Assembly (NCBI RefSeq): GCF_047238105.1
Contig: NZ_JBDFMD010000001.1
Span: 682,001-746,000 of the forward strand
Source of the DNA: Paenibacillus_D sp047238105
GTDB lineage: Bacteria > Bacillota > Bacilli > Paenibacillales > Paenibacillaceae
Direction: 5' to 3'
DNA length: 64,000 bases
Position numbers and translations under genes: made by a program
In this document: one piece after another, positions 8,351-17,097 of the stretch
How the letters are laid out: each line of letters begins with the position of its first letter
How positions within the stretch are numbered: the stretch's first letter is position 1
Notes under the pieces: model-generated
Databases searched by the model: none
Told to the model about the DNA's origin: nothing
Seen by the model: the letters and a program-made list of their open reading frames with translations, nothing else

Positions 8351-9685
8351 TCAGTCCAGCCACCGGTACACCTTGCCGGGATTGGTCTCGTCCTGCCGAG
8401 GGGTCAACTGAAAGCGATCCTTGCCGGGCGTCACCAGATCGGGCAGCCCGCCCCGCTGGATCGTTACTGAGGTGCCCAGCGGAACGAGATCATAGAGCTC
8501 TTCCACATCAGCTTTACCCATCCTGACACAGCCGAGCGATTGATCCTTGCCGATGCTCGCAGGCTCATCCGTGCCATGGATGGCATACAACGTCCCCGAC
8601 AAGGTCATGCCCCTGCTTCCGAACTCGCCGTTATTACGGCCGTTCGGATTTTTTACTTTCTCGGTAATCGTAAAGCTGCCCTCCGGCGTCTTGTCACCGC
8701 CGAGACCGACCGGATAGCTCCGTACGAGTACATCCCCGCTCAGGACAGCCAGCCGGTACTGCTGCGTGTCCACGACGATGCGCAGCGGCGTCTCGGGCAG
8801 CTGCAGCGCCTCCAGCCAGCGTCCCATACCATCAGGGCTCCCCCCGGGGCCGGCTGCTCCCGCCGCTCTTCCCTTCATCTCCTCCAGCAGACGCGGGAAC
8901 TGGTCCCGCATGCCCGGCGTATCTCCCGAAAGGACATTGGACGGATAGGCGCCGACCAAATCATCCAGCGAATCTGGCCAACTGCCCGCAGACTGTCGAT
9001 AGTGGTGGATGGCGCTGGCCAGGGTCCACCGCTCCTCCTGCTGCATACGCCACTGCTTCAGCTCCTGCTCGGCTTCCGCCGGACTGGCCGGCTCGCAGCG
9101 GCAGGCAGCCGCGTCGTGGAGCTTGACAGCCAGCTCGCCGCCCGAAGGGGAACGTTCCGCAGACATGAGGATTCTGCTCTTGCCCTGCCACACCCGGTAT
9201 TCCTCCCGTTGTTCGAGCGACACAGCGATCGCTCGACTCTGCGGCTTGCCGCTGCCGTACAGCAGACCGGCGAGCAGCGAGCTGACTGACTGGGGATCGC
9301 CTTCCTTGACGAATGCTACCGTCCAATCAGATGACGCCGGCTGATCCTGCATCACCGGTACCGGGTCAACCGGCTCCTCCCTGGCCGGTGCGAGAGCCGT
9401 CAAGCCGAGCAGCACGATGATCGTGGCCACTGTGCGGCGCACCGCAGCTCTGCGCTTGCGCTGCCTGATCCACTGCTGGATCGCTTCTTGCTGCTGCAGT
9501 ACGAGCGGATGCTGCTTGTCCTCGAATGCCTCATAGATATCGCCTGCCTGAATGAAGCAGTAATTGGCTTTGGCGGTTTTGCCCAAGCGGATATATTCCT
9601 TGCCAAGCAGATACCAGGCCATTTTGTTGTCCGGATGCTGTTTGACATAATGTTTGAGGTGGATCTGCTCTTCACGTTGATTCAC
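8351..9685 (-). CDS. YkuD-family L,D-transpeptidase with cytosolic N-terminal domain
   Basis: 444 aa. The first ~82 residues resemble a TPR-like helical pair and are predicted cytosolic. A membrane span follows (about 85-102), then an extracytoplasmic linker and the YkuD catalytic domain (about 305-415). The domain carries the full signature: IHGTDEPASIGKDQSLGCVRM with the catalytic Cys. Such enzymes make 3-3 peptidoglycan cross-links or attach proteins to the wall. The cytosolic TPR-like part is unusual for this family and suggests recruitment by an internal partner (inference). It is convergent with the 45-aa mini-protein, leaving only 2 nt between stops. Confidence 0.87.
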   Translation of the reverse strand: MNQREEQIHLKHYVKQHPDNKMAWYLLGKEYIRLGKTAKANYCFIQAGDIYEAFEDKQHPLVLQQQEAIQQWIRQRKRRAAVRRTVATIIVLLGLTALAPAREEPVDPVPVMQDQPASSDWTVAFVKEGDPQSVSSLLAGLLYGSGKPQSRAIAVSLEQREEYRVWQGKSRILMSAERSPSGGELAVKLHDAAACRCEPASPAEAEQELKQWRMQQEERWTLASAIHHYRQSAGSWPDSLDDLVGAYPSNVLSGDTPGMRDQFPRLLEEMKGRAAGAAGPGGSPDGMGRWLEALQLPETPLRIVVDTQQYRLAVLSGDVLVRSYPVGLGGDKTPEGSFTITEKVKNPNGRNNGEFGSRGMTLSGTLYAIHGTDEPASIGKDQSLGCVRMGKADVEELYDLVPLGTSVTIQRGGLPDLVTPGKDRFQLTPRQDETNPGKVYRWLD

Positions 9686-9724
9686 GCCGCCGCCCCTTTC
9701 CTTTTATATATTTATATCGGCAGC

Positions 9725-9754
9725 AAAAACCGCCCGATGTAGGGTCGGGCGGTT
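9725..9754 (-). terminator. terminator of the cyclase-FecR-NHL operon
   Basis: On the minus strand AACCGCCCGA and TCGGGCGGTT pair around a 7 nt loop and are followed by TTTTTG, 20 nt past the stop of the NHL protein gene. Confidence 0.85.
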
Positions 9755-9773
9755 GAAAGTTCATTATGACGGC

Positions 9774-11381
9774 TTAGAACAGCGGATTGCGGAGCAGGAC
9801 AGAGCGGGAGGATGGCAGCCACTGCACATCGAGTCCCAGCTCTTCTGCGAAGAACCTTACCGGCAGATAGAGCCGGCCTTCCTGTATAAAAGGTGCAGCA
9901 TTCAAAGTGAATGTCGTTTGTACGCCTGCATCGAGGATCCTGATCGTCACGTCACCCTGATGCAATCGGTAAGTGCGTTCATCCCGTATTACCTCGATCT
10001 GCCTGCCGGCCATTTCATATTCGACCTGGTAACCCAGTCGTTCGGCTAGCACCCGAACAGGGACGAACGTGGTGCCGCTGAGGATGATCGGATCGGCATC
10101 AGTAGGGATTCTTTCATCGCCGTAGAGCAGCTTGACCCGGCTGTCTCCTGTCAAACCTTCTGGCATCTGGTATGCTGCGAGAAGACGGATCCTGTTATTG
10201 CCCGAGTCAGCGATCGCATAAGCACCGTCGCCAAGACTCGCAATATCTGTAGGCACGTTCAGCGCCGCATAGAGGGCCAAGCCATCATCTTTGCCCGTCT
10301 CCTCCGGCGTACCTGCTACGGTGTGGACGACCCCATCCTTAAGATAGCGGATGCTGTGGTTGAGCGAGTCTGCGATCAGCAGCCCGCCTTCTGGCGTCAG
10401 AGCGAGTCCGCGCGGCGACCGGAAGGCGGCAGTCCCGGCCGGGCCGTCTGCATAACCGCCCTCGGCATAAGCTTCGCCAGTGCCGTAAGCCTGGCTGGTC
10501 CCGGCGACTGTCCGTACCGTGCCGGCGCCAAAATCGATATAACGGATCAAATGATTGCCGGTATCGCTGACATAAAGGTTGCCTTGTCCGTCGATGGCCA
10601 GTCCGCTCGGTTCATTGAATTTGGCCGCAGCGATCGGACCGTCCGCATAATCCCCTGCTGCTTCTACCGCGCCCGGATAATACTCAATCACTCTAGCTGA
10701 AGGAGCGGTAAGGGTCGTTACCCGTCCCTGCTCGATCTTGCGGATGACATGGTTGAGAGTGTCGGCAACGTAGATTATACCTTCTTGCGATACGGCAACG
10801 TCCAAAGGTTGATAGAACCTGGCCTCCTGGCCTTCGCCGTCCGCCAGGCCCAGGATACCGTCGCCTGCAAGCGTGGTTACTTGGCCCTGAGGGGTCATCT
10901 GACGGATCGCGTGATTGCCCGGATCGGCTATAATGATCGCCCCGGACGGGTCTATGGTCAGTCCGGCGACCGAATCAAAGGCAGCTGATGTGCGGTCTCC
11001 GTCATTCCAGGCGCCGAGCAGGCCGCCTTGCTCGTCCTCTCCCAGGTCGAGGCCGACACTGTCCGTGGTCGAAGCTGCTGTCACTTGACGGATGCGATGA
11101 TTGCCTGTGTCCGCTACGTAGAGCAGACCTTCGCTCGTAGCAGCCAGGCCGGTTGGGGTTCGGAATTCGGCATGTCTGCTAGCCCCGTCCAGCAAACCGA
11201 TCTCCCCGCTCCCGGCAAGTGTACGAACTTCATAGAGCGGCAACTGCTCCATAAGCGGATCGCCTTGCAGCTCAGCCCCGGATACCCCCCAAGCAGGGAG
11301 GGACAGCATGAGCAAAGCGGCCACCGCGCCTTTAAGCAGACGTTTCGAACGTATAGTTAGGTTTGATGTGCTTGTTGTCAT
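9774..11381 (-). CDS. secreted NHL-repeat protein with C-terminal copper-amine-oxidase-N-like domain
   Basis: 535 aa. A signal peptide (about residues 1-36) precedes at least five NHL-type beta-propeller repeats (about 55-400; recurring patterns like LYVADTGNHRIRQV, IYVADTLNHVIRKI, LYVSDTGNHLIRYI). The last ~115 residues form a copper amine oxidase N-terminal-like domain (SGTTFVPVRVLAERLG and GRLYLPVRFFAEELG), common in Paenibacillus secreted proteins and usually a wall or polysaccharide contact module. The protein probably displays a propeller for protein or carbohydrate binding at the surface. It is third in an operon, 14 nt after the FecR gene, with AAGGAG 6 nt before its ATG. Confidence 0.87.
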   Translation of the reverse strand: MTTSTSNLTIRSKRLLKGAVAALLMLSLPAWGVSGAELQGDPLMEQLPLYEVRTLAGSGEIGLLDGASRHAEFRTPTGLAATSEGLLYVADTGNHRIRQVTAASTTDSVGLDLGEDEQGGLLGAWNDGDRTSAAFDSVAGLTIDPSGAIIIADPGNHAIRQMTPQGQVTTLAGDGILGLADGEGQEARFYQPLDVAVSQEGIIYVADTLNHVIRKIEQGRVTTLTAPSARVIEYYPGAVEAAGDYADGPIAAAKFNEPSGLAIDGQGNLYVSDTGNHLIRYIDFGAGTVRTVAGTSQAYGTGEAYAEGGYADGPAGTAAFRSPRGLALTPEGGLLIADSLNHSIRYLKDGVVHTVAGTPEETGKDDGLALYAALNVPTDIASLGDGAYAIADSGNNRIRLLAAYQMPEGLTGDSRVKLLYGDERIPTDADPIILSGTTFVPVRVLAERLGYQVEYEMAGRQIEVIRDERTYRLHQGDVTIRILDAGVQTTFTLNAAPFIQEGRLYLPVRFFAEELGLDVQWLPSSRSVLLRNPLF

Positions 11382-11395
11382 AAGCGGCTCCTTAA

Positions 11396-13177
11396 CTAAT
11401 TGGTTTGGGATGCCAATCTGACATCCAGATGAGATATGTCGATACCTGCAATCGGACGGCCAGCGGCATCAACGGCGATCAGTTCGGCGATGCGGATCGT
11501 CTGTACGGCTTCGCCGGAGCCTGTGATCCGGAAGGGCAGCTTCACAACGGATGTTGGCGTATTGATGCTGACTGCCTGTCCGCTATACTTCATAAGCGAG
11601 TAATAGAATCCGTCCTCGAACGTATCGTAGCGGTCCACACTGTCGTAAGACGTCCCCGTGCCATTCCCCGGGTGAATCCGGAACAGACCGCCGCCTGTCC
11701 GATACGCGAGATCCGTCCTGCCAAACGCTTCTTCGTCAACCCGCAGTCTATCTGCATCATAGGCCAGCCTGAGCTGCAAGCCATAGATGGTCCGGGATCC
11801 CGTAAACCCGTTCAGCTCCAGGCCTACCGTAAAGCTCGAACCCGCAATACCGGTATCCGGACTCAGCACCAGTCTCGCGGCAGGCTGGCTTACGACAGGC
11901 GGATTCGGGGCCGGGTAGAACGTCGGCCGCTCGGGAGCCGGAGCTTGTTCTTGCTCGCGCAGTTGCTTGTCGCGTTCGAACCGTTCCCGTTCGCTTGCAC
12001 CCAGTCGATTGAGCAGTTCTTCCGTCGCTCTCTTTTTCGCTTCTTCCTGTGCCTTGCGATTGGCTTCTTCCTGCAGCTTGCGTGCTGCTTCCAGTTTCGC
12101 CAGCAGCTCTTGTTGCCGGTCTCTTTCCGCAGCCAGTTTGTCTTTTTCGCGCTGCTTCTGCGCTTCCAGCTGTTTCTTTTTTTCCTGAACCTGATTTAGC
12201 TTTTCCTGCTCTTTTGGTGATTTGACGATTTCTTTTGGATCGTCGAGGTTGATCTTGTTCTTGTCGGGCAAGTCCGGATTGACCTCACTTGCGAGCCTGC
12301 GCGTTTCCTCCAGACTTAGCTTCTGTTGATTCACTGCTTCTCTGGCAATATTGCCGATCAGGCGGTCCAGGTTATTCAAGACCCGCTCCAGATCAGACGG
12401 GCTCTCCAGGAACGGAGGCGGCACATCGCCATTCTGAAGCTTCTGCTTGGTCTGTTCGATGAGACGATCGTTCTCCTCCCCGATCTGGTCAGCAGATCGG
12501 ATGATCATTTCGATGATCTCGGGACCGGCAGAGGAGACGAATTCCTCGATGTCGATGATCGTGACGAGCTCTTCCGGCTCCTCTCCCGGCAGCAGCGTGA
12601 TCTGCTGCGAAGGGTAAACTGCGGTATCCGATTTCTTCGAGTTATGCTTGCCCGTCACGATTCCTGAGAGGGGGGTCACTGTCGAAAGTCCCGTAGACGG
12701 ACTCACGGAGACCAGGAAGTTGGTCCCGCGCACGCCCATGATGGCCGTCGGGGTTTCCAGCTCGAACTGGTCGCTGGCGTTAGAGATGGACTGCACCTTG
12801 ACCCACAGGGATCCCGCCCAAACATTCATTTTTGTTTTACTGCCCTTGTCATCTTTGAGCTTGGTGAATGTCACCTGTGAATTCTGGGCTATCGTCACGG
12901 TATCCTGCGCCGCTTTGCTGTTGGACAACTCAAGCACGACTGACGCGCCCTTGCCGGTAGTGACAGTATCGCCTTCATTTAGCGTCATGTTCTTGAACCC
13001 GGTAAACGTCTTGGAACCGCCTGACTTCTTCACATGGACCGTCCCTTTCAACTCCTTGACGATCGCTATCCGTTTGATCTGGGCGGATGTCTCATCCGGC
13101 GCGGCCAGCAAGCTGAGCGGCGCAGCTGCCAGTACGAGGACGAGCAGCAGCCGCAGCGCATAGAATCCTTTATTCAT
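11396..13177 (-). CDS. secreted FecR-domain protein with coiled coil and cohesin-like domain
   Basis: 593 aa. After a signal peptide (about 1-25) comes a FecR-type domain (about 40-165; GTVHVKKSGG, ETPTAIMGVRGTNFLV), then a long charged region with coiled-coil and Lys/Glu/Gln-rich segments (about 320-425), a proline stretch, and a C-terminal cohesin-like beta-sandwich (about 450-590; SPDTGIAGSSFTVGLELNGF). FecR-type modules sense periplasmic or surface signals; cohesin-like folds mediate protein docking. The ATG overlaps the stop of the CHASE2 cyclase as ATGA, so the two are translationally coupled. I infer an extracellular partner of the cyclase sensor. No dockerin is visible in the window. 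Confidence 0.85.
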   Translation of the reverse strand: MNKGFYALRLLLVLVLAAAPLSLLAAPDETSAQIKRIAIVKELKGTVHVKKSGGSKTFTGFKNMTLNEGDTVTTGKGASVVLELSNSKAAQDTVTIAQNSQVTFTKLKDDKGSKTKMNVWAGSLWVKVQSISNASDQFELETPTAIMGVRGTNFLVSVSPSTGLSTVTPLSGIVTGKHNSKKSDTAVYPSQQITLLPGEEPEELVTIIDIEEFVSSAGPEIIEMIIRSADQIGEENDRLIEQTKQKLQNGDVPPPFLESPSDLERVLNNLDRLIGNIAREAVNQQKLSLEETRRLASEVNPDLPDKNKINLDDPKEIVKSPKEQEKLNQVQEKKKQLEAQKQREKDKLAAERDRQQELLAKLEAARKLQEEANRKAQEEAKKRATEELLNRLGASERERFERDKQLREQEQAPAPERPTFYPAPNPPVVSQPAARLVLSPDTGIAGSSFTVGLELNGFTGSRTIYGLQLRLAYDADRLRVDEEAFGRTDLAYRTGGGLFRIHPGNGTGTSYDSVDRYDTFEDGFYYSLMKYSGQAVSINTPTSVVKLPFRITGSGEAVQTIRIAELIAVDAAGRPIAGIDISHLDVRLASQTN

Positions 13178-15048
13178 CGCATGTATTCCTCCCTTTTACC
13201 TTCCTCACCAATCACTGCGTACACCTGAATCGGCTTTTCTTTGCCCTTTACCTTGATCTGTCCCATGTCTTCGGTACGGAACCTGCCCTTGATCCGTTCA
13301 TACAGGTCGCTGCTGATGACGATTTGGCCGGGCTTGGCGTTTGATTCGAGACGTGCAGCGAGATTGACCGTATCGCCGATGGCAGTATAATCCAATCTCA
13401 GTCTCTCCGAGCCGATGTTGCCGACGACAGCAGCGCCGCAGTGAAGGCCGATGCCGAACTTGACTCCGATGCCGTATTTCTCCAGACAGCGCTGTTCCAG
13501 CAGATCGGACTGCTCCTTCATCTCCAGCGCGGCTCGTACCGCGTGGGCAGCATGATCCGGCAGGTCGACAGGAGCGCCGAAGATCGCCATTACGCCGTCG
13601 CCGATAAACTTGTCCAGTGTACCCTGCGAATTGAACACCGCTTTGGTGCATAGATCCAGATATTCGTTGAGCACGTCGATGACTTCCTCCGGCTGCAACC
13701 GCTCCGACATCGGAGTGAATCCCCGGATATCGACGAACATGACGCTGATATCCCTCCGCTGTCCCCCTACTTTGACATCCTGACCGGAAGCCAGCATCTC
13801 ATCGACGACGCTGCGGGGCACAAAACGCCCAAAGATCGTTGTGACCCGGCTGCGCTCTTTACGTTCATCCATATAATGCGAGACCACCGCCCAGCCCGCT
13901 GCCGTCGTCACAGCCAAGACAGGGTAGGTCAAGGAGATGAAGTGGGAAAAGAACTGATAGACGATCAGCCAAGCCGCCGCGTAAGCGACGATAAGCCCGC
14001 AATAGAGATACAGCGACGCGCGTCCCGGATAACGCTCAAACAGGAATAACCCGATCAGTGTCAGTCCGAGTATGAGCGAGTAGGTAACAGGCATGCCCGT
14101 ATCAAAGAAGAAGGCGCCCGCTACGAGCGACTGGACCATATTGGCATGGATCTCTACCCCGAACATCGTCGTCGTGCGGCTCATCGGGGTGTAGAATTCG
14201 TCCTGCAGGCCAGCAGCGTAAGGTCCGATCAAGACGACTGCGCCTTCATAGTACTCCGCGGGAATATCGCCTGACCAGACGTCAAAAAAAGACTGCGCGT
14301 CATACCCTGTCGAATGGCTCGCCTGCTCTCTGGGCTGGGTAAAGAAATCGATCGTAACCTGGTTTTTGGCGTTGAGCGGGATGGTCTTCCCTCCCCGCTG
14401 CCATGCCCCGGTCGCTTCGTCATACCGGATCTGCAGATCCTCTCCCAACAGATGATTGGCCAGCCGTACGCTCATCGCAGGGACCATCTCGCCGTCCGGA
14501 TCCTGCAGTCCGATCGTCAGCATCCGAACCGCGTTGTCTTTGTCAGGCATGACATTGATATGGGCGGTCTGCTCGAGCGGAGCTGCGATAGTCGGAGCCG
14601 GGTAGATGACTGAATGCGTCTCGAGCAGCCCCCTTGCCTCCTGCCGTTCCCTCAATTGGAACACGACCGGCAGATATACGTTCGGATACCGCTGCATCAC
14701 CTCAGCCATCGCAGCGTCCGCATCCGGATTCTGCCCCGGTTCGGCCAGTACGATATCGAGGAAGACCGCCTCGGCGCCGGCATCGGCCAGCTTGGTGATC
14801 AGTTCGGCATAGACGCTGCGATCCCACGGGAATTGCCCGATACGTTCCAACGAATAGTCATCCACTTTGATCATCATGATGTTCGGATGAGGCGCTCGCT
14901 GGGCATCGCTTTTAGCTCGCATCAAGTCTCGCAGCGGTGACTCGACGAAGTTCAGCGTACCCCCAGAACCAAGCCCTGCAAGCAGCGACCAGAACAGGGC
15001 GATCAATACCCCGGCAGCCCCCGCTCTCATCCATTTTTTGACAGACAT
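13174..15048 (-). CDS. CHASE2-domain class III adenylate cyclase
   Basis: 624 aa. A first span (about 10-28), an extracellular CHASE2 sensor (about 30-315), three further spans (about 320-390) and a cytosolic class III cyclase domain (about 432-600). Catalytic residues look intact: metal-binding D440 (MFVDIRGF) and D484 (FIGDG), purine-selecting K480 and T555, and transition-state N562 and R566 (TVNLAARLE). The K/T pair predicts ATP as substrate, hence cAMP. Start ATG has AAGGGGGA upstream. It is first in an operon with FecR/cohesin and NHL proteins. Cyclases of this type are uncommon in Bacillales, and no cAMP receptor is visible nearby. Confidence 0.92.
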   Translation of the reverse strand: MSVKKWMRAGAAGVLIALFWSLLAGLGSGGTLNFVESPLRDLMRAKSDAQRAPHPNIMMIKVDDYSLERIGQFPWDRSVYAELITKLADAGAEAVFLDIVLAEPGQNPDADAAMAEVMQRYPNVYLPVVFQLRERQEARGLLETHSVIYPAPTIAAPLEQTAHINVMPDKDNAVRMLTIGLQDPDGEMVPAMSVRLANHLLGEDLQIRYDEATGAWQRGGKTIPLNAKNQVTIDFFTQPREQASHSTGYDAQSFFDVWSGDIPAEYYEGAVVLIGPYAAGLQDEFYTPMSRTTTMFGVEIHANMVQSLVAGAFFFDTGMPVTYSLILGLTLIGLFLFERYPGRASLYLYCGLIVAYAAAWLIVYQFFSHFISLTYPVLAVTTAAGWAVVSHYMDERKERSRVTTIFGRFVPRSVVDEMLASGQDVKVGGQRRDISVMFVDIRGFTPMSERLQPEEVIDVLNEYLDLCTKAVFNSQGTLDKFIGDGVMAIFGAPVDLPDHAAHAVRAALEMKEQSDLLEQRCLEKYGIGVKFGIGLHCGAAVVGNIGSERLRLDYTAIGDTVNLAARLESNAKPGQIVISSDLYERIKGRFRTEDMGQIKVKGKEKPIQVYAVIGEEGKREEYMR

Positions 15049-15134
15049 AGTTTCCCCCTTATGCTTATGTAATCTAATCTGTCTTTTCTCTCTATTCTAG
15101 TCCAGCTTTTCATATATTGGCAATACGAATCATC

Positions 15135-15166
15135 GAAAAAAACCCTGCTTCGCATAGGAAGCAGGG
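15135..15166 (-). terminator. terminator after ferredoxin gene
   Basis: The minus-strand hairpin CCCTGCTTC/GAAGCAGGG with a TATG loop is followed by seven T. It separates the ferredoxin transcript from the cyclase operon. Confidence 0.9.
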
Positions 15167-15180
15167 AGAAAATTGTATAG

Positions 15181-15417
15181 TTACATATTAAATGGCTCGT
15201 CCGCGATCTTAATCGAATCTGTAGGACATCCGTCGGAAGCGTCCTGCAAGTCGTCGAACAGATCTTCTGGAATCTCGGTTACTCCGCGATTGCCGTCGTC
15301 TCCATAGATGACTTCAGCGAGACCTTCATCATCATAATCATAGATGTCAGGCGCCGTAGCCCCGCATGCACCGCAAGCAATGCATGTATCCTTCTCAACC
15401 CAAGTATACTTACCCAT
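15181..15417 (-). CDS. fer: [4Fe-4S] ferredoxin
   Basis: 78 aa, the size of Bacillus Fer. One cluster motif CIACGACGATAPDIY (about residues 12-26) plus the remote cysteine in GCPTDSIK (about residue 64) give the four ligands of a single [4Fe-4S] cluster. The second CxxC half of two-cluster ferredoxins is replaced, as usual in Bacillales. It is a small acidic cytosolic electron carrier for cytochromes P450, desaturases or nitrogen and sulfur enzymes. GGAGGG precedes the ATG. It is monocistronic, with its own terminator. Confidence 0.93.
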   Translation of the reverse strand: MGKYTWVEKDTCIACGACGATAPDIYDYDDEGLAEVIYGDDGNRGVTEIPEDLFDDLQDASDGCPTDSIKIADEPFNM

Positions 15418-15461
15418 GGTATTTCCCTCCTGTACTCTCTATAAACCCGTTGTGATTTCTC

Positions 15462-16748
15462 TCACTCATCAATATATAACAATTCCTCATCCAATTGCAA
15501 GGATGTCCCGCGAATTCGTCGATTCCGGATGAGCGCCGACGGGTCGTCGCTGAGCATGCCCGCCGTCAGCACGGCATCCTCGCCGTACTTGTCGCGAAGA
15601 GCGTCCATCGTCTTGGTCAGGGCCTCTTTGCGCGGCTCTTCCTTATAGTCGAAAAGATCCAGCTGCATGGCAGCCGTCGCTTCAGGCTCCAGATTGTGCA
15701 GTGTGATCCCAAGCAGCCGGATCGGCTTGCCTTCCTGCCAGTGACGGTCGTACAGCGCGCAAGCTTCCTTATAAATCCTGTCCGCTGCTGAGGTCGGGGC
15801 ATCCAGCGTATGCGAGCGGGTGATCGTCTTCATATCGGGCGTGCGGATCGTAATCTGCACTGCCCGGGCGACAAGCTGCTGCCTTCGCATCCGCCTCGCA
15901 GTCTGGTCCGCGAGATTCAGCAGCACCGTGCACACCTGCTCCCTCGTCTTCACGTCCTTGGGCAAGGTGGTCGTATGACCGACTGACTTGCTGGGCTCGC
16001 GTACCTCCTTTACCTCCGAATGATCGATACCATGCGCGGCCTGCAGCAGCCAGGAGCCCATCACGCCGAAGGCTCTGTTCAATTGTGTCTCGTCGGCCGC
16101 AGCCAGCTGTCCGATCGTATGCAGGTTCATCCGCTTCAGCTTCTCAGCGGTCTTGCGGCCGATGCCGAACAGCATCTCGCACGGTTCGTGCCAGAGCGTC
16201 GCCGGCACGTCCCGCAGACGCAGGACGGTAAGTCCGCCAGGTTTCTTCATATCAGAAGCTATCTTGGCCAACAGCTTGTTGGGCGCAACTCCGATCGAGC
16301 AAGGAAGCGACCACTCGGTAGCGATCCGGCTCTGGATCAGCGAGGCGATCTCCAGCGGCGTGCCAAACGCTTTGGAGCCGGTTATATCCATATAGCACTC
16401 GTCGATAGAGACAGCCTGGACGAGCGGCGTGTATTGCCTGGCAATGCTCATGAAACCCCGGGAATATTTGCGGTACAGATCAAAATCAGGCTTGATCAAT
16501 GTCAGATCGGGACATAGCCGCAGACCTTCGCGCACGGTCATGCCTGTCCGCACCCCTCTGGCCCTGGCCGCGTAAGAGCTGGTGACGATGATTCCCTTGC
16601 GCAGCTCCACGCTGCCGGCGACAGCCGTCGGTCTGCCTTTATACAGCGCGGGCTCTTCTGCCTCATGGACGGAACAGTAGAAGGCATTCATATCCAGATG
16701 CAGGATGACCCGCCCCTTGGCCGGGTAGTGGTCGCTTGTCGTCTTCAT
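15462..16748 (-). CDS. dinB: Y-family DNA polymerase IV
   Basis: 428 aa, full length for translesion polymerases. The polymerase core begins with ILHLDMNAFYCSVH (catalytic Asp), the YARARGVRTGM finger motif and the SIDECYMDITG palm motif with the second and third acidic ligands. Helix-hairpin-helix and little-finger domains follow. Near the C-terminus QLDLF (about residue 380) is a clear beta-clamp binding motif. It copies damaged DNA and is usually SOS-controlled, but I see no clear LexA box upstream. The Shine-Dalgarno before the ATG is weak, so expression is probably low or the start is slightly downstream. Confidence 0.93.
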   Translation of the reverse strand: MKTTSDHYPAKGRVILHLDMNAFYCSVHEAEEPALYKGRPTAVAGSVELRKGIIVTSSYAARARGVRTGMTVREGLRLCPDLTLIKPDFDLYRKYSRGFMSIARQYTPLVQAVSIDECYMDITGSKAFGTPLEIASLIQSRIATEWSLPCSIGVAPNKLLAKIASDMKKPGGLTVLRLRDVPATLWHEPCEMLFGIGRKTAEKLKRMNLHTIGQLAAADETQLNRAFGVMGSWLLQAAHGIDHSEVKEVREPSKSVGHTTTLPKDVKTREQVCTVLLNLADQTARRMRRQQLVARAVQITIRTPDMKTITRSHTLDAPTSAADRIYKEACALYDRHWQEGKPIRLLGITLHNLEPEATAAMQLDLFDYKEEPRKEALTKTMDALRDKYGEDAVLTAGMLSDDPSALIRNRRIRGTSLQLDEELLYIDE

Positions 16749-17097
16749 TTAACTTAGGCGCGATGCCCGCTGATCAGTAATAGCCATCATGCAGCATCTC
16801 CCTTGCAGAAGTAGTCAAGGTGAAACGGCTGTCGCCGTGTGCTTACGAAGCCAGTTTTGCTTCGCAAAACTCTGAGCGCAGCGCGTTTCATTCCATAGAA
16901 TTCTAAGCTGAGTATGAATGTGAAACTTATACTTTCTTAGAATTTCAAAAAAGACCGCTGTCCCTTAAGCATACCCCCTGCCCCGCCCCAGGTCAATCCT
17001 GCAGTATATGCAAAAAACATACCCTGCGCCAGGCTTTGATGTTATAATAGGAAATTATGACTTTGTATTGGATTGCATAAAGGAGGACGCGTCCCGC
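16749..17097. repeat. intergenic stretch with one copy of a dispersed hairpin-rich repeat
   Basis: No convincing gene is seen. Between about 16824 and 16955 lies sequence related to copies near 23245-23330 and 56005-56150. A 15-mer AACGGCTGTCGCCGT (16824-16838) recurs exactly at 26388-26402. The 18-mer CGCAGCGCGTTTCATTCC (16877-16894) recurs exactly at 56078-56095. A 7-bp hairpin AGTTTTG/CAAAACT sits inside. TATAAT at 17043-17048 probably serves cimA. Confidence 0.6.

Noticed and set aside
9774..11381. Copper amine oxidase activity for the NHL protein
   Set aside because: Only the N-terminal-like beta domain of that family is present; there is no catalytic domain or quinone-cofactor tyrosine.
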